NCBI GenBank assembly: GCA_947034895.1
Contig: OX344762.1
Coordinates: 78,362,981-78,426,980 of the forward strand
Origin: Rhytidiadelphus loreus
Lineage: Eukaryota; Streptophyta; Bryopsida; Hypnales; Hylocomiaceae
Length of the DNA stretch: 64,000 nucleotides
Direction: 5' to 3'
This document shows positions 22,026 to 35,089 of the stretch, one piece after another. The position numbers and the translations under genes are program-made. The notes beneath the pieces were generated by a model. The model did not search any database and was not told the DNA's origin. It was given only the letters and a program-made list of their open reading frames with translations. Within the stretch, counting starts at the first letter, position 1. Each line of letters begins with the position of its first letter.

Positions 22026-23445
22026 CAGCAAGAGGTTCGATCAGAATCAGCTTGCAGGTCGATCAGTATTTTAGTATTAATTGGTCAGCAACCAGATGGC
22101 TAGAATAAATCGACTCAAAGGAAAGGAAAAAGAAACCCTAATCACCCTTGAATTTTTCTTCGACGATCTCAGGAAACTTAATTACTCGATCAACATCATG
22201 AGAAATTTCCCTTCCTCGCCACAAATTAAGGAAACAGCTACTGTAGCACCCATGCAATACCTTTACACAATTCATATCGTTTTCCAAAAGTAAACATAAA
22301 AAGAGTTGATTTTCAGTTAGCTGCAGTTACAAATCGCTAGCTTGAAATAAACCATGACTTAGGTTAAGCAACCAACCCATGCAGATTGCTCTAGTTAGCT
22401 GTGCCCCAAAGAGGAAATATATGTTTCAACTGACAAGAAAAAGACGACTTCAATTCCAAGAATATATTCATAACCTCCGAGAACACCGAACACACGTACG
22501 TGCACAAGGAACTCATGAGAAAGAAAACTAATTCTCTTCCTGACCAAAGAAAAACAAAAAGCAACAATATATTTAATCTACCAGCTAGCTAGCCCGCCCA
22601 ATTCATGCCACCCGAAATTAATTACAGAGGAGAAGGTCACGCTTGCTTACGGAGGAGTCGTCATGGCGATGGAGCAGAACGTGTGGATTCCTCACTCAAC
22701 TACAGTGCAATAGAGGAGACGCTAAAGGAGATTGAATTCGAAGCTATGAAAGTTGCAGAGAAACAGGAGGAAGTGTGCCCATCTCCTTCGGCTCCTGAGG
22801 GTTAAATAGGGTGCATTCATCCCTCCTCTCGAGATGGATACGAGAACCCTACCGAGCTAGCCTGCGAGATCTGCGAGATCAGCGAGATGAGATTGGAGTT
22901 TCTTCTTGTCTTGAGCAGACTAACGAGATTAGTGTTGTTGGACTGGTGGCAAGCTAGCTAAGCCAAGTCAAAGGCATACAATAACTTATGTCCGCTTGAT
23001 ACCCTGGCTGTGAAATGAGCATCAATAGTCTATTTTGCAATTGGTTTCGGTATATTAATTAATTGGTGGATATTTAATTATTTATGACATTGCTATTCTT
23101 GAAAGTAGGTATCTTGAAATGTAAATATGTAACAAGCAAGTACACGATGAGAGGCTTTGTCCCTATAACATTAGCTTGCTGTCCACTTAAGGTAGTTGCA
23201 TATCTAAACTTTCGTATGTTAACTTCCCTTTCAATGCAAAGTCTCCCTGCTTTAGTGTGAATCTAAGAAATATCAATTTTGTTAAATTAATTATTAATGG
23301 AATTTCATTACTTTTGGAAATGTGCAAACCAAAATGCAAATTCATAGCAATCCTTTTTCTTGAGATTTATAAACCACAATGGTACAAGGAAATTGATGAT
23401 TCCAACAATGGACAAGACCTCATTTGCAACCAAGTTGTTGATAAA
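22026..23445. other. Upstream of the acidic-protein gene; no gene assigned
   Basis: Mixed composition, with an early leafy stretch of ordinary promoter/UTR-like sequence at 22.1-22.9 kb. The plus-strand frames at 22081-22293, 22605-22805 and 23257-23553 have no recognisable motif. One or more 5' exons of the 20.8-22.0 kb gene should lie here. Confidence 0.35.
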
Positions 23446-23688
23446 TGGTCAATTTTGTTAAAATGGCGGTATTCCATTAAAATGGCAAAAAATGAAACCA
23501 CTAAAAGAATGAAAACAATGGAAAGATTGTCCGAGGGGAGTGAAAATGCATGAACTAGGAGTGATTTGAATGTGCTAGGCATAAAATTGGCACATATATG
23601 ATCCTATTGCGGCACACTTATTCTCTTTTGTAGAAGATATTCCATTAAAATGGTGTGCTGAATACTGCCATTTTAATGAAATTGACCA
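23446..23688. mobile_element. TIR element, relative of 18205-18539
   Basis: Ends TGGTCAATTTTGTTAAAATGG-like and CCATTTTAATGAAATTGACCA. The subterminal words GGCGGTATTCCATT and AATACTGCCATT also mirror each other. Same family as 18205-18539 (TGGGCAATTTCG, GGTGGTGTTCCAT). Target duplication unclear (ATAA on both sides at best). Confidence 0.65.
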
Positions 23689-24887
23689 TATAATCGCATT
23701 ATTTATCAACAATTGATTCTTGAATATGTCATTACAAGTTCAAGGACATTTTCAAAGCCAAACATGTACTATATTTCATATAGTTTTGATGTAGATTTGA
23801 TTTGTAATTTTATTAAAATCTTCATTTGTAAAAAATCATTATAATTGTTGTCACAGTGTCCTTTGAAAGGCAACATTCCAAAAAACACAAACTTATTCAT
23901 CTTAGCAATTGAAACAAAATCCATCATTGTACTACAGCTAGGCCCAATTTACAAGCGTCTTCTACAAGTAATGAATTCTCCATATGATTTGAATATTTCA
24001 TGCTAATAACAATCAAGCAATACACAATTTATGTTTACATCATAGCCTCTTCCTCCATTGAACTCTTGAAAACAACAAAATAGCTATAAGTTCAATTTGA
24101 TTCCTTAATGCACTCTACTCAACAAACTTGCATCTCTTCCACATCTTCATCAAGAAATCACAATACCTTCAAAAAAAAACTTTTAAGCACATAATAGATG
24201 AGTTATGTAGGCCATTGACCATTTCCTCATAGTTGAAGAAGACCACAAAACATTTGGGAGGGATGGAAAACCTCATATCCACAATCAACAATACTCATTC
24301 CAAAATGCCTAGAATGAACTAGAATTTTAGATTTGAAGAGAAGAAAACCAATCAATTATGAAATCTCAACCTACATTCTTGCTAACAAAAGCTACTTCTA
24401 TTGAACTCATGAAGAATTTTGCAAGAATGGAACTCCCCTAGTAGGATGAATTGTATTGGAAGTCTCCTAACATGTCTTCCAAATGAATATTGAATTTCAT
24501 GTTCCCATAAATGGGAAAGGTAACAAACTTGGGTTTAATCATCAACCCCATCTTGTTTGTCTATCAACCATAAAATAAAAGTTCTATTACATTTTAAGGA
24601 TTCATTTTCCATTATTTTTATTTGATTCTAAATTGATCTTCGCTATTTCCATAAAATTGATTCTAAATTGATCCAATTGCATGGGTTATTATTCAATAGT
24701 ATAGGAAATTCTCTAATGTGGGACAATCCAGGTTTAGAGTTTGCATCAAGAGTTAGATTTATAGCTATTACATCTTTGACCTAGAATATTTCTGAATTTT
24801 CGTTAGTTCCTCAAAGCAACTATTCAATGTAGGACAGGACGGTCCTCTGCCGTAGTGAAGTATACTTTGACAAGCCACCCCAGCCCA
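23689..24887. other. AT-rich intergenic DNA downstream of the F-box gene
   Basis: No open frame or repeat ends recognised. The 3' untranslated region of the F-box gene must lie just below 24888. Confidence 0.45.
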
Positions 24888-26754
24888 CTAAAATCCGAAA
24901 CAGGAGAAATTCAGGCTCTTAGTCCAGCGGAATGGTTTGAAGACAATGCCCCAACCACAGAATGATACGGCTTTCCTCACTTCCGGCACAATTGTCTCAT
25001 AGCTGACCGGACTATTGGCGTGGACGTGCACCTCCAGAGAAAGTAGAGTTGGCTTCAGCAGTATCTCCAGGATGGCGAGACAAGTGTCGAGGCTTTGAGG
25101 AATCATGTGAAGGATGAGCCGATGGAAAGGAGGCCAGCTCTTCACTGTCGACAACTGCTCCACGTTCACTTCCATCACGTGCCACAGCCCAGGCCCAATA
25201 TTCACAACCCCAAGTCTCTCACACAGAAGCAGGTTGGTGAAGATTGGAAGGCTCAATGGGACGCCTTGCAAAACACCCAGCCAACTCCCATCTTCGCCCA
25301 GCGCCATGCAGGGGATGTCCAGAAACAATTTGTTCAAACTGGCATTGGTGGCAACAAGGCTCCAGAAGGTTGCGAAACTGGAGGCCCCATAAAGAACCTC
25401 CTCCAAATTGTGGAGGTTCCGCAACTCTACCTTGCATGTATCTCTCACCTCCAGATTGAAGGCCATGTATTTCAGACTCCTCGCAGTGATGGTCAGCTTC
25501 TCGGGACACATGATCTTCAGCTGCAGTTTTACAAGGCTCGGCAGCTCCATGCTTACGTCCTTGGCTATCGTCGACAGACCAAGGCATAAAACCTTCATCG
25601 CTGGAAAGTCCAGGTCGGCATGAGTGACCCCAAAGACGCCCTGAAGAGCCAATGTGGATAAGTTTCGCATGCGAGCGTTGATGTGATTCAGGGCATCGCC
25701 GATCACCTTCACACACCGCAATGTGAAGTTGGTCAACTTGGGCATGTCTTCCAACTCACTGGAGTCGATGAACATGTTCCGCAAATCCAAGGTCTGCAGC
25801 ACTTTACCTGCAAATACGCCATAATGAAATAGGCCACATCAAAATGTATCTTAATTAGGTTCAGAAGATGGAGCTCATAATCATGAACATCCCAATATTC
25901 TGGTACTCGCAAATTGTAAACACCCTAAAATCGATCTGACGAGAAATAAAACGTGCAATTAGTGTGTCCGTCATTCATTAAGCAGTTACCCCAACATGAA
26001 ACTATAGTTCTTATAGACTCAAATACAGAATTCATGTACAGATGTGGAGCCTTCACCGAGGCAGCAAGATAAAATTTCATAAGGACAGGAGTCCATGAAC
26101 CCAAACGCTCCATAGAATACAGGTCAAGAGCTCATGTCCAAACTCACAGTTCTGGGATAATATTTTGAGGACGTTGGTTCTGCGCATGATCGCCTGCTGT
26201 CCATAATCCACAATGCACAAGTGCAGCAACGTCGCTTGAACAGAAGGCACCCATCTCCTCAAATGGAACGGATCGCTCAACCAAAAATCCGTCCTCCGCC
26301 TCTCAGGAACCGGAACAGACTTCGACTGCAGCTTGGATTCAATTTCGATTCTCAACTGAAGCAAATACGATTTGTTCTTCAGAAAATCCACAACCACGTC
26401 CCTGAACACAACCACGTTGCTCTCATCCCCAGATGACGACCCCTCCTCGTCACTAGAGCAGGCAGAACTAACTGCAGCAGTGGGCGTGCTGCTGGATGCA
26501 CCTTTCGTGTCATGGAGCTCACCACCCTCTCTGGCCGTCACATGATACTCGTTCAAACAGATCAACCGAGCTGACCGGACTCGCCTACCAGCTTCCTTGA
26601 AACTCTTGCAGACACAACTGGCTCTGGCAATGAAGCTGGCGTTCTCAAGCCTGTTGAAAATCTCCTCAAGTAACGCTTGCGAAAGCACTTCAAGCAATGT
26701 TGATTGAGAGAGCACAACATGCTGCTTAGATGAAAAGGGGTCACTGACCTGCAT
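24888..26754 (-). CDS. F-box/LRR-repeat protein (two exons)
   Basis: Substrate-recognition subunit of an SCF ubiquitin ligase, by family. Exon 1 is 26754-26148 (ATG at 26754-26752) and exon 2 is 25807-24888 (TAG). The 340-nt intron has GTGAGT...TTGCAG ends and splits a Cys codon (T|GT), giving 508 residues in frame. Residues about 18-60 are the F-box (LSQALLEEIFNRLENASFIA, then CVCKSFKEAGRRVRS). A Ser/Glu-rich linker follows, then irregular leucine-rich repeats (KVLQTLDLRNMF, DMPKLTNFTL, NLSTLALQGVFG, LPSLVKLQLKIM). The overall plan resembles Arabidopsis F-box/LRR proteins of the At4g29420 type; that match is from memory. The frame is intact throughout. Confidence 0.85.
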
Positions 26755-28057
26755 CTAATTTGCAAGGGCACTGAATTTCAATCCTTGGGACATATCAAAA
26801 GAGAGCATCAAGCCACGCGAGAAAAATTCAGACTCTTACTCAGTCCGTTAACAAGCGTAAAGCTTGCTTAAATCACAGAAACAGGATTATTAGTACATTC
26901 AATTAGTTTAGGAACATTGGTTTATTGTTCATTCATAGGAAGGTCTCCTTACGGCTACGGTGATCATACAGAGGTCTCCCTATGATACATTTACAGATCT
27001 CTTTATTATGACTTTCGCTAGAATGACATTTTAGAATATCCTGCACACTTGCGACACTATCATTGACTGAACACAGTTGTGACACATTCAAACTGCGTCA
27101 TAGTGACATGTTGTGATTAGTGAGGTTGGTGAGTACTTTTATGTTGTGACATATAGAATGATTAGAAAGCCAGTTAGGATTTGAACCCGGTCCAACACAC
27201 ACACAGACTACGTTAGCCTCTCCCAACATACCCCAGCTTAATACGGTGTCCAAACACTCATCCAAAACCACTAATACAAACCACACAAATACGAATTTGA
27301 TCTCTTGCTACTTGTCGCAGTTACAAATTACTCGCTACCCTCTGCACCATCTCTATAGAAACAGATCCATTAAGGATGACGATCAACAAGACATACCTTG
27401 CGCTGAGCACGAAGCAGCATGACCTTAAGAATACCATTCCGCTACCAAATCGTCTCGCCCTCCCCAAAAAAACAGACGTTCAAAGTCCAACAACGACGGC
27501 TCCAGCTACGTCCATCACCAATTGCTCCATCGCCAGCTACGTCCACCACCAATTGCTCCATCACCAGCTTCACCTTCCGAAATTCTAAATTCTAGTTCCT
27601 TCGGATCCATTCCCAAAAAATTCTCTCAATTACTCGCAATTTCTACCAATTACTCGCAATTTCTATCAATTTCTACCAATTTCTACCAACAAGGGATTAT
27701 CAAATGGAACAAAAAGAATGAATGTCAGAACCCTTCATCAAAAGCCGTGATTCTGCTTCCACCGCTGAGTGGCATGCCCGACTGGAATGCAAATAGTCGG
27801 TATACGGCAATATGGTAGAGATTTACCCAATTTTTTAGGATTTCTGCACTTGGGTTGGGACCTAATCTTACAGACAACACTTAAAACAACTGAACCCACT
27901 TGCATTAACAAACACAGTCAAGGGGATAATGAAACCCTAATTTCAGAACCCTAATTTCAGTCTTTGCTGCGCCATGGTGAGATGCCACTAACTTAGAGCA
28001 TCCTGAATGTACTGTTCTGTACATTCACACTCCAACTAGAGTAGTTTCATCCAAACT
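26755..28057. other. F-box gene upstream region with short direct repeats
   Basis: At 27500-27570 CCAGCTACGTCCAYCACCAATTGCTCCATC is present twice, and at 27628-27692 ATTACTCGCAATTTCTACCA-like words repeat. At 27178-27188 GGATTTGAACC (minus strand GGTTCAAATCC) matches a pol III B box perfectly, but I cannot find a matching A box or tRNA fold. No protein gene is supported, although an untranslated exon of the F-box gene could lie here. Confidence 0.35.
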
Positions 28058-28227
28058 TTAACCCTTCAACTTCGACACGTTTGGCATCCAATGGATGACA
28101 AGGGAATCCTTCTAGTAGAACAGAAGTGCAACTATTCATCCCTGGAATTTTGTTATTAAACCAGTGATTCACACAATAATGAAAAGGAATGATTTCCAAG
28201 GTAACACGTTCATCTTTTAAGGGTCAA
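28058..28227. mobile_element. Short TTAA-type element, decayed
   Basis: Left end TTAACCCTTCAACTTCGACA and right end CATCTTTTAAGGGTCAA (TTAA decayed to TCAA). The interior GAAGTGCAACTATTCATC and GATGACAAGG match the element at 61032-61265. Confidence 0.6.
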
Positions 28228-28305
28228 ATTTGACAAGCCAAAAAATATTAGATTCTTGTGTGTTCTTTATTTTTGTAGTAACTCTAAAAGTCATTTTTGG
28301 AACAT

Positions 28306-28456
28306 TTAATCCTTGAAGGACACTAGGCCGAAAAGTGGTCAATGGATGACTTCAGTGTTCACTATAGAAATAAATAAATAATGCACCTATAAGTTTAATA
28401 ATTGAAATAGTTTTGGTGACTACTTGGTCATGAAAGGTGCTACCTTTAAGGGTTAA
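28306..28456. mobile_element. Short TTAA-flanked element
   Basis: 151 bp between TTAA at 28306-28309 and 28453-28456, with ends TTAATCCTTGAAGG and CCTTTAAGGGTTAA as imperfect inverted repeats. No coding capacity. Confidence 0.55.
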
Positions 28457-29276
28457 AATTGTAGATACTATTCATGTAGAATGACCATTGCCATGAAGAA
28501 ATAAAGAGCAATGTCTTAAACTTTGAATATTTGGTAACAATAAACAAAAACACAAGCTCAAAAATATTCAACATTAATATAGTAGTTTGCATGTTTGTTC
28601 TCTAATTGTAAGTACAACCTCGATGAAGCTCCGCAAAACATGCAACAATCACCTAAATGGATGAAATGTATTTTAAAATAGTCTATGTTGTAGTAGTATT
28701 TGTCAACCAATCATATTTCTTTATTATATCAAGTCTTTCACTAAGACTATATATAGGTGGATTCTTGCATTTGATTGTTTTTGTAATGAAACCTTCTCTT
28801 ATATTTTATATAAGATGATCAATCACAATTGGTCCATCAACTATTTTCGGGCACTTATAGAAAAAGTAATTTGACCAAAAAGTGTTCAATGAATGAGGTT
28901 TCATTATAATTGGAGTGCAAACACATGTAATGGCAACCTCTAAGCTTGCGTAGAACCTACAATATTAAATTTACTCATAAATTTTGTGGTTTATCAAGTC
29001 CCTCTTTCTACGATGTAATGACAAAGTTGACAAACGTAAGCATAGATAGAAAAATACACAAGTAGAAAAGAACATCTAATTCTTCAATTCTTGCAGCATT
29101 GTTCTTGATCAAATAGAATTACTTGAAATGGATCACCTTTCAATTATTTCATCTAGGATTATGGCATAATATCATTATAATAGATTTATAGTGGATATCT
29201 TCAATTTTAAAATGAAACACTACATGGTTGTAAATTGATAGAGCCTCTAGCAACTACATTTTAAATGTTTAATCAA
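28457..29276. other. AT-rich DNA downstream of IFT52
   Basis: No gene or repeat end recognised; the part near 29.27 kb should be the 3' untranslated region of IFT52. Confidence 0.45.
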
Positions 29277-32200
29277 CTATGGTAGCTCTGAATTGATTGT
29301 AGGAGAAAAGCATGATTGTGGAGGCTCCAAGTCCATGTTTGGTCTCTTCATGTCAACAATCTCTTGACAAATATAAGCTAATAATGCCTTAGGCACATCC
29401 CTTGAATTCTCTGCCACTCCCACAACCTGCAAGTATTTAGGTTAATCATGATCAAAACATCAACTTCATAAATTCAAACAAAAATCTAAGAACAAGTTTC
29501 TATTGACCAAGTATCAAATAATTATTGAAAGTTTAGATGATTTAGATTTAATACCTTAGGAGTTATTCCAAGAATGGATGCAGCTTCTATTATATAAAAA
29601 TTTAAGTCTCTATTATTAACATTCTTACACTGCACAAAAATTAAAGAATAAAATAATTTAGAACAATATAAAAATTTATCAAAGGAATGATATGTAATTT
29701 TTAAATGAATATTGTTTTCTTTACATGTCAATTAACATAAAAATATATTACAGAACAAAATTTGGAGCAATAACTATTTAATAATATTTAATAAGAATTG
29801 AACACTATGACCTTCATGTTATATCTATCCAACTTTAGCTACTCCAACCAATTGATAGTATTTACAAATATATTTTGAAATCCATTTTTTAAAATTAAAA
29901 ATTAATCAATTTTGTACCAATTTCTACCATGAGTTTAGAATATGAATTTCTAATAGGATGCGTAGTAGAAAATATTTATATTATTCATTAATAAATTTGT
30001 GTCTAATGTGTTACTTTTTCAAAGTAAAACACAAATGCATTTTTTGAATAATGAAACATTTATTTAAATATTGAAAACTATATTATAAAAATATTACCCC
30101 CATCCACTTAATTCTAAAAAAATTCCATGGATGAAATGAATAATCATATGTATTCAATGAACATATTAGAATTTGTCCATCATTCAAAATATACACACTC
30201 ACCTTATTAGTGGTTAAACATTGTTCATTAGAATCAATTTACATACAATTGAGAAGTATATAAAACCTTATTAGTGAGTTGTGCAAGGCGAATAGAAGGA
30301 GAGGCAAAACAATCATCAAGATCAAAAAGATCCAAAGCTGGAGGAGGAGGCTCTTGCAATGAAGGTGGAAACATTGCTGGTTGCAAAGGTAGCATAGGCA
30401 CTTCAAACTACAAAATATTCACAAATGTAGTGCATATGATTAGATTATTTTTACTATCCTATGTATCTACCTTGTTTTCTTTAGTTCCATTCTCTTATTC
30501 AAAATGAAAGTTGGTTACGTCTACCAATATCAAAAATAATGTTATCATTATTTTAAAAGATTCTTATCCTAAGTGCTTAAATCAAAAAGATAATTTTCAT
30601 TTTAAAGTTGATAGTTAATTTTTCTTCTTTTTGTTGATCAACTTTAGGTTGAACAACTTGATTGGATTCATCAGTTTATTTTTAAAGGTAAGAAAAAATA
30701 CCTGAGGAGATATTAGAGTTAAAGGAGCATGCTTGACTCCAAGTTGTTTGTATAGTAATTCAACACTTGGAATCAACTTTGTGTTATACTCAAAGAGTTT
30801 TTCATCGAGAAGCTTTGACACATCTCTTGGCAATTCCTCTGCTTCCTACAAGCAACATATTAATAACTTTTGAATGTTATTTGAAACAATAAATTTAATT
30901 GTTGAAGCAAATAGGTGGTCAAAGAGGAGTTGCACCTGTAAGCAACACCTTAGTCGATTTGCCAAAGCTTCAGTATCAGGAACACATGAAACATCATTGC
31001 TTTCAATGTCATCCGTACAAATTATTTCTGTCTGCACTCCATAGATCATAATGCCAATAAAAATCCAAAAATTTTACAATCAAATTGATAATTTGGATTT
31101 TATAATTCTTCAAAATCAATTATTCTTATATAAATTATGATTATTAGCAAAGTAAAATGTTTTAAAAACTTTTAAATAGCATCATAATGAAGTTTTCCAT
31201 AATGGAAGGTCTCCATATGGTCACAATAATCATGAAAAGACCTCCCTATGAATCATAAAGAGACTTTTGTTTTGTACGATCATTGTGAATATTGACGGAG
31301 ATCTACTAATTAATCATATGAAATATTTTTTTGATATTTATATTTTATTAAAAAATATTTGAAATATTAGTGAAAAAAAACCTCAAGGTCAGATTGTTTA
31401 TTCAACCAGGAAAACAAAAAAAACAAGAGTTTGGCATTATCTTCTTTATCCAACCATGCATCTTCAAACATGCATGCACTTCCTATCACTACTACCCTCC
31501 CTGATTTTCTTGTACCATGTGAAATTGCTCCTGCAATTAAACAACATCCATACCTTAAGTTAGGATGTTTGTTTTGTTTTGTTTGTTTGTTATACTAAGA
31601 TCTTTAGGATTGTACATCCTAAGTCATGTTCTTGGTACCATTAGAAAACTCTTGGTGAGAAGGGGTGTATAAACTTTGTTTTGTGACATGTGGGCATATG
31701 ATGTGAAAGTTATTGAATTTCAAAGTTTTTATGAATTAAAAAATTAGAAAATTATTTTTACTTACATTTTGGTTGTGGCAATAACATAGGGCACACTAGT
31801 ACAAATTATGTAAGGCTAAAGTTTTTATTTATCTATAGTGAAGTGAGATAAAATAATTATTAGAAGTTTAAGGAAAAAATTGCAAGAAAATAGGACTAAC
31901 CAAGTGGGCAATGCATTGGAAGGGCTAATACACCAGAAGAAATTATGGGGGTTGCAGGGCAATGCAATGACAAAGTAGCACCATAAGGATATACAATGTG
32001 CATTTCTGTTTTAGAACAAACTTCTTCACTTTCTTCCTTTACCTTCCACTGCAGCATCCTACTTCATTATAAAAGATTATGCCTTGCAATACATTTCATC
32101 TAAGATATCAATTTTTTGGCATCAAATAAACCAGTGTAAGATGTAAAATGTATAAATTAAACATGAACATTAGTTTCAATGCCAATAATTAACTAATTAG

Positions 32201-34324
32201 ATGATATAATGAAGAAATAAATTTAAATTCATGCTGATAAATCATCTTGGTAGCATATTCTATTTACTTTTTATTAAATTGGGTCAAAAAATTCAGCTTC
32301 TAACTTTGAAATAAATAAAAACATTTTTTTCATATTATATACTAATAAAAAAGTTGGTTGTATTTAAGCTAGTTTTACAAATACACTTTTGTATTCATAG
32401 ATTTTTTAAGTGTGCAATATGCATGTCATTTTTGGTAATTGCATATGATTATACTATTCTCATCAAATGAAAGGCTTCTATATTTCAACAAAAGATAGGA
32501 TATACCTTATAATATTGTTGTTTTTCAGATTTTCTTTAGAATTTTTTTCTGCAAACTACATAGTAGATATATGTCATCAAATTCTAACAAAAAAAGTAGA
32601 AAGAATACAATTTCATCAATTTTATAATTTAAAAAAAGTTGAAAATATAGTGCAATTTTGATCTTTTAATTATAGTAGAATCAATTGCATATTAAAGTAT
32701 ATTAATATTGAACCATTAGTCATTTAAAAAAATATTACATAATTTTGGAACTTCATCACCAACATTTATTATTTCTTTGCTTAGAATTCCATCAGATATT
32801 AAAACTTCTTTTGGATGTAAATACTTTTCTTGGATTGGTCGAACCTATAATCATCAAAAGTTTGATAGCATTAAATATATCAACATATTTGTTGTACCAA
32901 AATTCAATTTTTCATAACAATAAAAAAATTACAAAAAAATAATAATATTCCATACATACAAGGCAATCCGAATTGATTGTTACTCCAAATTCTTCTAAAA
33001 ATCCATTATAATTAGTATTTTGTTGTTCATCATCACTTTCAGTTCCCAAGAATAACATAGAACCACCTTCATTTATGTATGCTTTTATGATTTCAACCTA
33101 GCCATTATGTAAAAAGAGAATGTAACATCAACACTCACATATAAGTTTATTACAAATATGAATATATCCTAATAATAGAAATGTGATATTTGATATATCC
33201 TATCATATTTATCTTTATTAAATTTCTACAATCCTTATAAATTTGTCTCACAAATAGAATTTAGGTAAGATAGTTTAGTATTTTTTTTAAACAATAAAAA
33301 TTTAATGTATATATATTATTGTATATTAAATTTAGATTTTTGCTAAAAAATTTGATCAAATCTACTTTCAAATGAAAATATTAGTATTGTTTTTAACTTC
33401 AAGAATAAAAATAATAGTGGTATCTTTACTTTTTTAGTAACGTATTTCAAATTATTGAAAATTTTAGATCAAATTTTTTTTTCAATTGAAATTGGATTTA
33501 TCTTCTAAATTAAAAATGAAATTTCAAATATTTAATGATGTTTTAGTATGAATCCTAAATTTTAACAAGTGCAATAAAAATTTGAACAACGCTAGTATTT
33601 TTGGAAGAAATATTCATATACATAAATATTTTGTAAATGAAGGCCCAAGACTTTGTATTCTTGGAAGATGCAAACTTTTACCTCTGTTGTTGTAAAATTC
33701 TCCTTTGGACAACCAAATACCACAACATCAATTTTCTTAAGGAGTTCATGTGATAACTCTTGTTTGTTCCTGTATTGTTATATAAATTTAATTACATGTT
33801 ATATCCTCTTACAAGATTGACTTTCATATATAACCACAAAAATAAATTTAAGAGCATAAACAACAATTTTTATTTTATTTTTTAAAACTCTATACTTGTA
33901 ATTTAGGTGGTTAGCATAAAAAGTTCTTTGCATTTGATTCTCTTTTGGAAATTTCTCTACATTGTTAAAACATAAAAATGTACAAAAAGAATAGATCTTT
34001 CAAAAACTTACATTGTAACTTGATATGAGCTCCTTAGTTTTTTTACCATTCGTTTATAACCTTCATTTGGTGTATATAGTTCTGAAAAATGAAAATTTTA
34101 CAAATATCTCAAATACAATTATCAAATCAATTACAATGAAAATAACACACTTGAAATATTAAATACATCCCCAAATATATTGTAATATAACTTTTAAAAT
34201 TTCTAACATATCTTTTATACAATATCAAAATTGCCTTACCATGTTTAGAGCAATCAAAGTGAATTCTTGGAAGTTCATTGTTGATGTGCGTGTTAACTAA
34301 ATTAGGTTTTGTAATAGGTTCCAT
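29277..34324 (-). CDS. IFT52: Intraflagellar transport protein 52 (12 exons)
   Basis: Core subunit of the IFT-B train, needed to build cilia and flagella. Coding exons: 34324-34240, 34081-34012, 33769-33682, 33097-32960, 32844-32764, 32048-31901, 31530-31382, 31031-30936, 30845-30702, 30407-30267, 29629-29555, 29426-29277. All introns are GT-AG and the phases join to about 454 residues, the usual family length. Landmarks: LYTPNEGYKRMVKKLRSSY (residues 30-48), VVVFGCPKENFTTTE (about 67-81), the GIFT-domain loop YINEGGSMLFLGTE (88-101), YPYGATLSL, VVVIGSACMFEDAWLDKEDN, QLGVKHAPLTLISPQ and PPPPALDLFDLDD (about 353-365). The exon 5 donor and exon 6 acceptor are the least certain (a 6-nt alternative acceptor exists). 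The gene looks intact. Presence implies a plant with motile sperm. Confidence 0.93.
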
Positions 34325-35089
34325 TTTGTAATGAAACTATACCAAATTAAAAAAAAGACTAAAAAATAAGTCATTCATTTTATATTGAACTCACATTATC
34401 TATTATCATGAAGATTGCAAACACTCATGGAAGACTACTATTAACATTTTTTAAATCCTACGATTTGAAGAACACACTTAATTTTTCAACAATTGATTTG
34501 TACTTCAAAATCAATGATACAATCCCTTTAAATAGAAAAATCTACATCATATTGTTAGAATTTTAAAAAGATTATCATTAAACAATATATTGTGCAATTT
34601 TTATAAGTATGGGAAAAAAAATAATATGCTTTTGACAACACACAATACACAATAATTATCCACAAAATCCTATATTTTAGCAAAATATGACCTTTAAATT
34701 AAAATTAGCAACCAAGTGAGCATTTTCATGACTTCATTTGTAGAGAAAGTTTTTTCTAATAGTTGTCATCCTACTTGGCAAAGGTTTTATTATTTACTTC
34801 TACATAAAAGTAATAAATTAGAAACTCTTTACAACCTCTCACAATTAGTATTTTGGATCTTTAATTTCTATGATCAAGTATTGGCATGACCTTCATTAAA
34901 GTGGATAAAATTATGCTTGTCCATGAACCTTGTGAATATTCAAATACAATTTGCTATAAATTAGTCTAGTTTATACAATTGGTGTGCATGGATGGAAGTG
35001 AAGGTTTCATGTATTTAAAATTTTCCAAGTATAAACTTTGTTGCAAGAAATACTTCTCTTATTTTGAGTCCCCAATCTCTTAACCCCTA
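34325..35089. other. IFT52 upstream region
   Basis: AT-rich, no open frame. It must contain the IFT52 promoter, but I see no element I can name. It ends at the TTAA element starting at 35090. Confidence 0.4.

Noticed and set aside
25095..25716. Open frames on the plus strand and in another minus frame across the F-box gene
   Set aside because: Shadows of F-box exon 2; no motif of their own.
25925..26113. Possible extra exon of the F-box gene
   Set aside because: Reading through it gives early stops, while splicing 26148 to 25807 joins perfectly in phase, so this is intron.
27178..27188. tRNA gene suggested by a perfect B-box-like GGTTCAAATCC (minus)
   Set aside because: No matching acceptor stem, anticodon arm or A box at the right distance.
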